A stretch of DNA of 64,000 bases from Gloeopeniophorella convolvens (lineage: Eukaryota; Basidiomycota; Agaricomycetes; Russulales). The stretch spans positions 434,001-498,000 of the forward strand of contig WTXD01000008.1 of assembly GCA_022496205.1 (NCBI GenBank), in the 5' to 3' direction. The position numbers were made by a program, and so were the translations under genes. The notes beneath the pieces were generated by a model. It was not told the origin of the DNA, made no database searches, and saw nothing but the letters and a program-made list of their open reading frames with translations. The stretch's first letter is position 1; each line of letters begins with the position of its first letter. Shown here piece by piece: positions 23,587 to 33,364 of the stretch.

Positions 23587-24880
23587 GCTCGCTCTTTGGT
23601 GAAAGAGCAGAAGCGATGCGGGTGTAGTGGCGGGCGGCGTGGGTGGGCGTGCAGGCGGACTTTAGAGGACGGGGGGAGTGGGGCAGCAGACGGGGACGGG
23701 GGTGTGCAGCGCAGGCGATGGTCGCTGAGGGAGGACGAGGACGGTGGAGGAGAAGGAGGATGGTGGCGAGCGAGATGAAATCCGACAAAGGATGGGATTG
23801 GCTTGTTTGCCCTCTGGCCCGCTGCACTGCACGCCGCCGCCAGACATGAGGCCGGCCTGTCCAAGCGCGGAAACGCTCGTCCGTTCTCTTCCTCGCTCTC
23901 AACCCACGCCGCCCCGCCGCCCGACCTCGTCTCGGACCCCCGCCTCCCGAACAACGCCCCCTCCTCGCTCGCGCACCGAGTCTCTGCGCATTGTCTGGTG
24001 CAAATTCTGCATTGTGCTAATTACCATGTCGGCGTCAGCGATTAACAGGGCCTGAAACTCTCCGACTGACGTGGGACCTTGCTCGCCGATCGCCCGGGTC
24101 CATCTCACTCCCACAAATAATATACCTCCGAACTCTACCATCGGGGACCCTTGGGGCACGTCTGGGGCCCCGTCCTCCGATAGCCCAGTCCTACGATCCC
24201 TGGTCGCCAGCCCAGGCATCCCCACCGCACCAGCCGCCATTAGGGGCCCTTGACAATTCTCGCACGTAAACCGCCTGCACGCATCACGCGGGTGTGTGTC
24301 CTGCACGCATGTTGCCAAATCAGGCCGCCGACGCGAACGTGGCACGTTATCACAATCGACATGCAATCGCATCCGCATCGAATCGATTTCGCCACAATCA
24401 GCCCGCCTGCTAATCCTCCGCACCCACGCGACGGATCTAACGCGTCGACGCCGCCACATAGCCCACCATCCCAATATATGCACTCGCAGCTCTTGGCCAG
24501 GTCTCAGGCCCCAGCCCCAGCGCGTCCTGTAGTGTCCATGTGTCCATCTGGAATTGCACCCATGAAAACTCCGTCCATCGCACCGCGGACGCGCCCAATC
24601 CCGCCACACACCGGCCTGCCACGCGCCACTACCAACGTTCGACGACGTTGAAGAACATTCTGCTCGCGCGTCGCGTGCGCAGACGCGCGCGGGCTTTGCG
24701 AGGATACTCCGGCGCTTGTCCGGTCAAACGACGCTCCCCAGACAGGCGCTGACACGCAGCAGCGCCGCGCTGGCGCGGAAGCACCGGCGCCGAGGCACTG
24801 AGGCCCGCGGGTCCGCAGCGTCCGCGCCATGCGCGCATGTGTGCATTGCCAGATCAGAGCAGGCCTAAGGAGACGCGACA
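23587..24880. other. Upstream region of the hypothetical gene and 3' side of TEN1-like gene
   Basis: Probably the promoter of the minus-strand gene ending at 22005 and the 3' flank of the TEN1-like gene. A minus-strand frame spans 23.9-24.6 kb (with CENCQGPL and SVGEFQALLIADAD inside) but has no recognised domain and unconvincing codon use. No repeat or RNA gene seen. Confidence 0.45.
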
Positions 24881-25479
24881 TCAGGGACAGTCCGTTGCTG
24901 GATTGCCGGCCTGGGGCGCGGTTGACGTACCAGACGCCTCCATCTCCGCGACCGTAGCGTTCCAAAGCCTAATGTCCACATCCGGGGAATCGAGCACCAG
25001 GATGGCTTGTAGCGAAACATGCGGGATCAGCACCAGCTCTGCATCGGGAAGCTGCGCTGGGAGACGCGGCAGGGGCGTCTCGGGCTGGGAGACATTGCGG
25101 GGTCAGTAGTCTAGGAGCGCGGTCGAGGCTGAGGGAGTGGTACGGTACCTGCGATCGTTCGAGGTAGCCTAGCACGGTCACGGTGCCCCGGGGTTCCTGG
25201 AGCCACGACACGCCGCCGGCGGTAGGCAGGCAGAGCGAGATGTCGGCAGCGATGGCATGTTTCTCATTCCACAGCACGACGGTGGATGTCTTGACGTCAT
25301 GCACCAGGATCCTGGGCGGAAAACGGGGGGGCACAATGTTAGCTTCGGAGCGCGGGCTTGCGCGTACAACAGCAGCACACAACATACCTGCCTACGACGC
25401 GCAATTTCTGTCCGATCAGCTCGTTCCGGATGGAAGACAGCCGAGTGGGGATAGCAGCGTCGACGCCTCGGGCAGACAT
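24881..25479 (-). CDS. TEN1: TEN1-like OB-fold telomere-capping (CST) subunit
   Basis: Putative small subunit of the CST (Cdc13/Ctc1-Stn1-Ten1) complex that protects telomere ends and promotes C-strand fill-in. Three exons (minus 25388-25479, 25149-25311, 24881-25084) give 152 residues. The pattern resembles human TEN1 as I recall it: RLSSIRNELIGQKLRVVGRI, then a strand with HDVKTSTVVLWNEKHAIAAD, then RGTVTVLGYLERSQ and VSLQAILVLDSPDVDIRLW, consistent with one small OB fold. Both introns have standard borders (GTATGT, GTACCG; CAG ends). TEN1 proteins diverge fast, so the call rests on length, fold pattern and the GRI/VLGYL positions. A different small OB-fold protein is the main alternative. 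Confidence 0.62.
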
Positions 25480-25838
25480 CCGTGCTGCAGCTGGAACCTG
25501 CCTGACTGGTCTTCGCCGTCGCGAGCGCGTGTGGGCGGTTACGAAAGCGCGGCCGTGCTAGAACAGGAGGGCAAAGGCAGAGTGAAGGATAGGGGGGCGC
25601 GTCTCTCGGCGCATCCGGTGCGACTTCCGATTCGGACACGTGATATCGAAACGCCGCCGCTGCAGAACTCTTCCCGTTGCATCTGTGAACGCGGACGCGG
25701 ACACCGACAGACGGAATCCAGCATCGGGGGATGTCAGCTGGCAGAGGCTGTCACATAAGGGGCACAGTATACAAAAACAGCAGGCAGTACAGATAGGAAG
25801 TCGGGTCCGCAGCACCCGCACGTCTGTGCATCCAGAAG
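25480..25838. other. Spacer between TEN1-like start and F-box gene stop
   Basis: Tandem minus-strand genes: this holds the 3' UTR of the F-box gene and the promoter of the TEN1-like gene. No independent coding or repeat signal. Confidence 0.55.
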
Positions 25839-27703
25839 TCAGACGTCAAAGTCTCGCACCACCACCCCTCCAACGCCGGCGGTGATAATCCTACGTTCGT
25901 CAAATACGATGGAGCCTTTCAGGTCCAAAGAGACCGCCGCCTCAAAAGGCGCGCCAGCACCAGGCCCGTCACCTGCCCCCGAAACCGCCACCTCTGTCCC
26001 CCATGCGTTCTCCAGATCCCACACCCATACCCGCCCATCGATGCCGAGGCTGACGCAGCGGCCGTCCGCAAGCGCGAGCGCGCACACGGGCCCAGTCTGC
26101 CCCAGCAGATTCCGCACAAAAGTGAGCTTTGGCGTCGCTCCAGAGCCCGCGCGGGGCGGCGGCGAGGAGAAGCGGTAGAGCTGCAGGGGCAGGCTGGCAG
26201 GAGTGAACCCCCCGGGCGGTGGGCTCTCCGTGGGCACCGTGGGCGCGAGCACAACCCATCTACCGTCAGTCTGCGTGCCCGACACGCTGCCGACTTTGCG
26301 GCCCCATTGCTCCCGCACGGTGCGTAGCTTGCCCTCGTCGATCCAACCGGCGGGTATATCAAAGGCGCGCGTACTGCGCGTGGAGAGTAGTCGTAACACT
26401 GACCGCGGGGGTGAGGCCGAGGGTGACTTGATTGATGCAATACAGCGCTTGACAGAATAACCTCCGTCACGCCCACGCTCCAGTGCGCCGGGTAGACGGG
26501 GCTCGCGTACGTTAGCACCAGCTTGTACGTTTGGGGTTCGGCGTGGTCAATACGAGAGATGAAGGAGGAAACGATGTAAATGAGGTGAGGACGTGTACAA
26601 CTTGCATAGCTTCATGAGAGAGATCGTACACGGAGAGCGAGAAGCTCTCAGAGAGGGTGACCAGCACGGGGTGGTTGTAGGCAGCCTGGAGGATTGGCGC
26701 TGTCCGCGGGGTCTTGACTGTAGGCGCATAGTAGTGCTTGCGAGATGGAGAAAGCAGTTCGTGGACATAAATATCGCCGTTTGATATGCACACCGCAACG
26801 TGTAGATTAGAGCTTGTCAGAGGCGACTGATCAACGGCAAGCGCCGTGACCCGTACGAGCTGTTGGCCCCGGATAGGCGACACGTGGATGACATGCCTCG
26901 GGGTGAATGCTGAGAGGACAAGGACAGATGGAGAAGGGGAAGGTTCAGCTGAGGACACAATCGTGTATTTGCCAGCCAGGGTGACGTGTGCATGCGCCAA
27001 GGGGCCCTCCAGAGACGCCCCAGCCCGCCGAGGAGAGGTAGGAGCTGTCTCGACGGAGCCAGCCGATAACTCGTCCAGTGTCAGTGCATGGCAGCGGCCT
27101 GTAAGCCAGATCAGCGGCACGCCCATGAGCCAATGGCATGAGATCGCCCACCGGAGCGCCAGTTGGCACTTATGCGGAACATTCGTTTCCAATCCTGTAC
27201 TTCGTCCGCAGTCGCGCGCCCCGGAAGACCCTTTGTCTCACGGCCATCTTTTCGACCGGCAGAGCCCCTGAGACCCCTCAAGCGCAGCCTGCCAAACTCG
27301 CGCAAGTAGAGGCTCTTCCATAGCTACAAGGACATAGCCCAGATGAACATGACCGTGTGACGATGCTTCCCAATGTGAAGGTGCTATGTACCTGGTTGTC
27401 GAGGCAGAGCCTGGCCCAGTTGCGGTTGGTCGCCTGGAGCGCGCAGAGATCCACGTAGGAGAGGAAGGCGAAGATGTGAAGGATAAGCTCGTCGTACAGA
27501 AGGCTGTCGAAGCCAGAGTACGCTTCTACAGACGCGGGCGAGGGGGGAGAGGAGGCTAGGTGGGCGCGCTTGGCCGGTGGGAGATGGCCCGGAGAGAGCG
27601 ATCGCTTGGCCATGGAGGGTGCTTGTCCGGGTGTGAATGAAGGAGCATGGCGAGGTGGTGACCGGCCGAGTGATTGCGAAGCAGTTCGGGCCGGACGGGC
27701 CAT
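25839..27703 (-). CDS. F-box protein with C-terminal beta-propeller-like region (frame breaks)
   Basis: Predicted substrate-recognition subunit of an SCF ubiquitin ligase. Clear exons: 27392-27703 with the F-box (SLLYDELILHIFAFLSYVDL, about 67-86), 27152-27323 (LWKSLYLREFGRLRL), and from 27098 a long stretch with repeat-like strands (HVAVCISNGDIYVHELLSPS; LVTLSESFSLSVYDLS). The C-terminal frame holds RCVSLGIDGRVWVWDLEN, a WD-like repeat, and ends VRDFDV. The segments TYKLVLTYASPVYPAHWSVG (about 26460-26520) and RAFDIPAGWIDEGKLR (about 26320-26375) lie in different frames. A 77-base intron (GTACAC...ACAAG) could join the first pair; no clean canonical intron joins the second. The start may be 27703 or the in-frame ATG giving MAKRSLSPG. 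Confidence 0.7.
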
Positions 27704-27838
27704 GACCTCGGCTTATGCCAACCAATGGGAGACGTCGGAGGGGACGGCTACTCTGCTCCTGGGCGGCTAAAGTACTTACGTTCATTCAACTGTTCGTCCT
27801 CAACACGGATTAAACTCGACTTCCCAGACAAACGCCTC
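27704..27838. promoter_or_regulatory. Bidirectional promoter, F-box gene / MORG1
   Basis: Only about 135 bp separate the divergent start codons of the F-box gene and the WD40 gene. A CCAAT motif lies at 27722-27726, a common element of fungal promoters. Such spacing suggests shared control elements. Confidence 0.5.
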
Positions 27839-29059
27839 ATGGCTCCGTCCCGAGGTCCTGAGCCTCTCGCCCGCGCCCTGCACATCACCCTTGAGAATCA
27901 CAAGGGCCCCGTTCATGTCGCACGATATGCTAAGGGAAGCGCAAAGTATCTCCTCACCGGTGGTCAGGACCGGTCTGTCCGCCTCTGGAATCCCAGCCTC
28001 GGTACTGAGATCAAGGCATATTCCGCACACGGTTACGAGGTCCTCTCAATATCCGTGTAAGTCTCGATTATGATCGCGCCCAGCCCAACTCCGCCAACTT
28101 CTCTCCTCCAGCGCGCACGACAACACCAAGTTTGCCTCCTCCGGCGGAGACCGATCCGTCTTTCTCTGGGATGTCACCTCCGGCAATACCATCCGCAGGA
28201 TCTCAGCCCACCTGGCCAGAATCAACGTTGTGGAGCTCAATGCTGACGCTTCCGTGGTAGCAAGCGGTGGGTCACTTTCATAGAACGCTCGATGCCTGCA
28301 CCGGTGCGACCCCGACCACACAGGCTCCTATGACTCCACTGTCAAACTGTGGGATCTCCGGTGCGTCTGGCCTGCAATCAGCCCTCGAATTTCGCGTTCC
28401 GACTCGATCCATTAGTTCCCAGAATCGCCAGCCAATACAGTCCCTCGAAGAGGCCCGAGACTCCGTGCAGACCCTCTATGTGGGATCGTCCAAAATTATG
28501 TCTGGCTCGGTAGATGGCTACGTTCGGACATACGATTTACGCAAGGGCGAACTTCGCGCAGACTACATCGGACGTACGTGCGCAGCATATCGCGAACCCA
28601 GCTTCCTCATCGTGGCGTTTTCTCACAGACCCCGTCACCTCTATTGTCCCAACTCAGGATGAGTCGACCTATCTCGTAATGACGCTCGATGGCCACGTCC
28701 GCCTCATGGACGCGTTCACTGGGAAGCTCCTGAATGACTTTTCTGGCCACGCCCACGCGTCGTACCGCTGCCGTGCCTGCTTCGGACATGGCGAGGCGAG
28801 CGTCGTCGCAGGAGATGAAAATGGCACTATCTGGGCATGGGACCTCCTCGATGTGAGCGGCCTGATTTTTATGCGCGCCAGTGACGTCTGTCTAAACTTT
28901 ACGGCGCAGGCCACACCCCTCAAACCTAATCCGCCTCCGAAGGTGCACCAGAAGGTCATAATGTGGACGGAGCACCACCCTACGGAGGCCGGAGAATTGG
29001 CCACTGCCAGCGCCGACGGCACGGTCAAAGTTTGGCGCTACCCTGCCTCGGGCTCATGA
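27839..29059 (+). CDS. MORG1: WD40-repeat protein MORG1 (WDR83-like)
   Basis: Seven-bladed propeller scaffold; relatives organise MAP-kinase modules and also associate with spliceosomal complexes. Six exons (27839-28056, 28112-28266, 28324-28360, 28416-28573, 28629-28852, 28910-29059) give 313 residues, the family length. Successive repeats are visible: GHGYEV-type AHGYEVLSISV, SSGGDRSVFLWDV, ASGSYDSTVKLWDLR, MSGSVDGYVRTYDLRKG, VVAGDENGTIWAWDLLD and TASADGTVKVWRYP. It starts MAPSRGPEPLARALHITLEN at the first ATG. All introns are 50-60 bp with standard borders. It ends about 110 bp from the convergent LSM2 gene. Confidence 0.9.
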
Positions 29060-29170
29060 TATTCGCTCGATACGCCGAGGTGACACATGCTGAGATATTA
29101 TTACTCGCCTCTGGTGACGCCATGCACGGAAAGACGACGGACACAGTATAACAGTGGGAGCGCCTCGCCG

Positions 29171-29691
29171 TCATCGCTTGGCTGGATTGGTGGCTTCTGT
29201 TGAGATCAGAGCGACTGTCAGATACCTGTATGGCCCGCGTAGTAGCATATGACGTACCTCTTCGTGTAGCATCCTCTAGTAACTGCGTGTCGACGTGCTC
29301 CGCGGGGAGCTGCACATATCGTACGACGGATCCGCGGATGAAACAGTTCTTGACCGCCATCTGGAACAAGGCCCGTCAGGGCGGTGCGCAACCCATCTCA
29401 AAGATCGCGGCGCACCATGTGCGGATGCCTCGCCTGATCAGCCACTTCGATGGCATCCAGGCGGATATTGAGGAATCTGGAGGGACACAACTGAGATGAT
29501 GATAGGCGAGGAAGGGTATTGGGCCGCCTCACTGGTCGACGGACTTCAAGGTCCCTGTGATGGACAGGTCATTCTTCAGCTCGACCGTGACGCGCTGATC
29601 GGTGAGTGTTTTGAAGACGGAGAAGATCAGCTGGCGGTGCGGGCGTGGTCAGCTATGATTGGAACGAGATACACACAGAGGCGTTTACCAT
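29171..29691 (-). CDS. LSM2: U6 snRNA-associated Sm-like protein LSm2
   Basis: Subunit of the LSm1-7 (mRNA decapping) and LSm2-8 (U6 snRNA) rings. Five exons (minus 29689-29691, 29533-29630, 29416-29476, 29258-29360, 29171-29196) give 96 residues. Sm1 motif: VTVELKNDLSITGTLKSVDQ; Sm2 motif: NCFIRGSVVRYVQLP, followed by VDTQLLEDATRREATNPAKR. The first coding exon is the ATG alone: CATG|GTAAAC, with the next exon starting CTGATCTTCTCC to give MLIFSVFKTL, as expected for LSm2. The intron-rich structure with a one-codon first exon makes the gene easy to miss. Identity is strong. Confidence 0.92.
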
Positions 29692-29933
29692 GGCGCGTCT
29701 GAGTTCAGTCGAGACGAGTCGCGGTGCACAGGGAAGTGGCTTAGGTAAGCGACGATGAACTTTGCGCGCCGGTTTTGGTCACGGCGCCTCGCCGCCATAT
29801 CGACATCATCTCAACTTGAGTCCGATCCGTTCGAATTGCTAAGGAGCTCGACTGCGCAAGCGCAAAAAGTGCCATTTCCCCAAAATGCAAACCGCGAAGA
29901 AAGATAGACACTAGCACGGCGCAGCCGTGCCAG

Positions 29934-30812
29934 CTAGCTCGCAACAACGACGCAACCCGCGCCGCCCCTCTCCCGTAACCTCGTCGACGCGCGCGTCCCC
30001 ACGGCCTGTGGCTTGTCCCCGAACCGCACGCGCTTCCTCTCCGGCTTAGGGTTGGCTGCGGGCGCGGGCGCAGGGCTGCAGGATGCAGCCACGCTCCGAG
30101 GGATCACTTGCCAAGTCAACAGCGTCGATACGCTAGTGTTGGCTTGGTGGTAGTCGGCTCCTCCCGTCGGCAGTTTCTCTGCGGCGGCGGGCGGCGGTCA
30201 GCGTCGTTGGTGCTGGGCATCCCGGCGAGCAGGGCTTACCCTCTGCCTGTGGTGTTGTCCTCCGTTTTCCCGGACGCGGCGCGGTGCCAGACGAACCCAT
30301 CGGGTTATAGCGTCCGAGCCTTCTTCGAAATCGCGGCGGGTACCCATCGAGGTCCGCATCCGTCTCTTCCGTCTCCTCAGATTCCCCAGCGTACGATGAA
30401 GACGAAGACGAAGATGCCGACGCCGAGTCCTCGTCAAACAGCGTAACCGTGACCGCCGTCTCTCCAAAGGCGCCGCCTGCCGCACCCTTCGCGTACGCAT
30501 CTGCACGCGCCCACCGCAATCAGGAACTCCCGCCCCGGGCCAAGCAGCTGCAGGACACGTACCGTTACATCCGCTGCACCACATCGTCTTGCGCCGCAAA
30601 GCTGGTGGGATGTTGCAGAGTTCTGCCTCGAGCGTATCCCACGCGCGAGCCTGCGCGCGTACGTCCGGGGGCGCCGCGGGCCTGTGGAGGCGTGGCACCG
30701 CAGCCACGCGCGTGCTCGGCCCTGCGCCCGCGTCCGCGTCGCGCGGATCAGCGCCGGCGGCAAAGTAGCTGGTGCTGCCGATGTGCGTGCTGTCGATTGT
30801 GTAATGATTCAT
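29934..30812 (-). CDS. Hypothetical protein with RVxF PP1-docking motif
   Basis: Three exons (minus 30563-30812, 30240-30476, 29934-30178) give 243 residues. It starts MNHYTIDSTHIGSTSYFAAG, followed by a His/Pro/Ala region and WDTLEAELCNIPPALRRKTM. A Ser run with acidic residues follows (SASSSSSSSYAGESEETEE), then RFRRRLGRY, LLTWQVIPRSVAAS and PKPERKRVRFGDKPQ. KRVRF at about 211-215, with basic residues before it and an acidic residue two positions after it, fits the protein phosphatase 1 docking consensus. I do not know the family; a PP1 regulatory role is inferred from the motif only. Splice sites are standard (GTACGT, GTAAGC; CAG). Confidence 0.6.
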
Positions 30813-31327
30813 GATATGCTATGTGGGTATAAGTTGTGTGGGTATGTGGTATAGTATGTGTGTGTGTTCTTCCGTGCGTATCGCAACGTCTGTCGGGAGA
30901 GGGCGGGGCGACTGTGTTGGTGGGGAGCGCATGTCCTGCACGCGCGTATTTATCTGCGTCCCGGTGTGGCACGAAGTTGTGGAGGTGGCGCCCTTTGTCC
31001 GTGCGTCCGCGTTGGCAGACACACCGAACCCTGGCCTTCTTCGGCCACACAGATGTGGCTGTGCCTTACATACTATTGTGGACGTCCTGCCGACGGGTGG
31101 CGACTCAATCGAAGACACATAGTCCAAGCCTTGATCGTCTCGCACAGGGCCAAGCTGACTGTTTTATCACGCATTGTAAAGGCAATGGAATTTGAGACAA
31201 TGGACGTGAACTCGGGCCCGTTGCGCATTCGATAGCATAAGAGTACACAACGTCTACGTAGGTCTCATAATACTAATAAAGAATAAGTGCACTGCCACCG
31301 ACGTTCTCTTTCAGCGACCCTGACCGC
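30813..31327. other. Spacer with GT-rich dinucleotide sequence
   Basis: Upstream of the orphan minus-strand gene and 3' of the M28 peptidase gene. The first ~60 bases are rich in GTGTG/TATG steps (5' UTR or promoter of the orphan gene). No gene supported. Confidence 0.5.
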
Positions 31328-33122
31328 TCAGGGCAGATCAAAGCCCGCAGTGTGCAGGACAGTGGCGAACTAGGTACGAGTCACGCCGATCAGTGTCGTT
31401 TCCCAGAACATGCGTCCTTGCTCACCTGGACCTTCGCAATGCTCCTGAGCTGCTCAAAGTCGTAGCCGATGCGCTCGCTGAGGTCTCCTGTTGGCATCGC
31501 CGACGTCTGAGGGACAATACATATGACGTCGGCGGGACAGGCACGCACCACTATTGTGGTACATAGGGTCAATGATCGGACCTGCGCGCTCAAAGACTTG
31601 CGTGGCGGGGAAACCTTGCGCGTGGAACGACTGGAACACGGGTACCGTTAGAGATGGTCCATGCGCCGAACAGATAAACTTGCCTGATGGTCACTGCAGC
31701 ACGCCTGGGTTCGGTATGCGGGTAAGGTCGCGCCTGCATGCGCGACACAGAAGACGTACCGCAGTGAAGCCCACGACGAGCTCGGGGCTGTACAGGGCGG
31801 CTAATTTCGCGACGAGGTCCGTCACCTCCGGAGTGCCAATTCTACATTGACGGGTTCAGCAGTGGTCCGCGGGCGCAGCGCGCGAAGCATACCTTTCGGG
31901 AAGGCCCAGCTGCGGGGGCTCGCCGGGCTCATGGTACGCAGTCATGTCCGCCTGCACCATCAGCGTCAGGTTCTTGTTCTGCTCTCGCAGCTCCTCTGTG
32001 CACGAAAGTCAGCACCACGGAGCAAACGCATACGCAGGCTGATGCGCGCACTAGCGTAGTGGTTCGAGCCAAACAGGCCCTGCTCTTCTCCGGCAAACGC
32101 GACGAGCTCGACGTTCGAGCGGAATGTAAGCCCGGTGCGCTTGATGGTGCGCGCGATGGACAGTAGTCCCGTCGTGCCCGAGCCGTCGTCGTCGCCGCCC
32201 GGCGCGCGCGTGCTCCCAAACGAGCCGCGGCTGTCGTAGTGCGCGCTGACGAGCACCGTGGCGGTCGTGTTCTCCGTAGCCGGATAGCGGCTGTGCGAAC
32301 GCATACATCAAACACGCAATCGACGTGCATATATGCGCGGACACACCAGATGACGTTCGGCGCAAACCCGAGTAGGAACGAGCGCAGCTCGCACGTCGCG
32401 CCGGTCTCCTCGAAGCGGAGCTTGAGCCACTCGGCCGCAGTGCGCGCGCCCGCGGAGAACGAGTGCCGGCTCACGATGCCCGACACGCCGTCCTCGCCCG
32501 TGAGGAAGCGGATGTCGTTGCGGATCTGCGCGAGCGAGATGTTCGAGACGGCCTTGGCGACGTCCGGGTTGAACTTGAGCGACGCGAGAATGTCGCGCAC
32601 GCGCGCGACGGCGGGCTCCGGGACGGGGAAGAGGGGCACGGGCTGTGTGGGGAGGACGTAGATGCGCCAGGTGGGCGGGAGGACGAGCGAGAGGTGCAGG
32701 GCGTGCTGAGCGTCGAGCGCGATGAGGGCGGAGGTCGCGGTCGTGTGCAGCACTGACGCAGCGGCATGGTGCGAGAAGGCCTGTTGATCTCTCGTCACGG
32801 GGGACTCGTGGATAGCGTTGGGGAGGGCAGATAGGTGGCCCTGGATAGACTCGGCCGAGAAGGTTGGGGCGTTGATTAGGAGGTGCTGTTCGAGCGCGGC
32901 CTGCTCCAACCAGACGAGTTGGATATCCGGATGAATATCGACCACAGGAGCATCCTGCGTCAAGGTAGACACGTCGATACAGGACTCGGGTGGGACGAAC
33001 ACGCTCTGGGACCCGTAGGTGCCGAGGTAGTGCTGCGCAAGGCACTCGCTGGACGCGATGTCCGGATGATCATGAGGATACACGGCAAGTACTGAGAGCG
33101 CCGCGAGTTTCGCGACGATCAT
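31328..33122 (-). CDS. M28-family zinc metallopeptidase
   Basis: Probable secreted or vacuolar aminopeptidase-like enzyme. Eight exons (minus 32347-33122, 32052-32290, 31893-31995, 31760-31841, 31684-31704, 31549-31630, 31426-31487, 31328-31369) give about 468 residues. Zinc-site motifs typical of M28: VSAHYDSRG (His276, Asp278), GGDDDGSG (about 290-297), AFAGEEQGLFGS (Glu327/Glu328), QADMTAYH and CSDHQSFH. The N-terminus, MIVAKLAALSVLAVYPHDH, could be a short signal peptide. The ~270-residue region before the catalytic domain has no motif I know. One exon is only 21 bp, and the intron after it has a GCAAGT donor. Activity is inferred from conserved ligands; the substrate is unknown. Confidence 0.87.
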
Positions 33123-33364
33123 GGTGGGCGGAGGCTAAGAGGGTGAATTCAACAAGACCGCGCGAAGTTCGGCGAGGGAATCGTTGATGATGTTGAACAC
33201 GGCGAAGACAGGGTCATTTGAGCGCGAGCGCGTGAGTCGGCCGGAGCGGAGACAAATTGGGGCCGCTTACACCGACAGTGACTTCAGTCTCCGGTCACCG
33301 GTGGGCATTTCAATCCCTTCCCATCGTCATATAGCATTACAAGCACACACACAGGTATCGTGCA

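Noticed and set aside
23899..24609. 236-residue minus-strand frame with CENCQGPL and SVGEFQALLIADAD.
   Set aside because: The N-terminal part is Trp/Arg-rich nonsense-like sequence, there is no known domain, and it sits in a promoter/3' flank; kept only as a remark.
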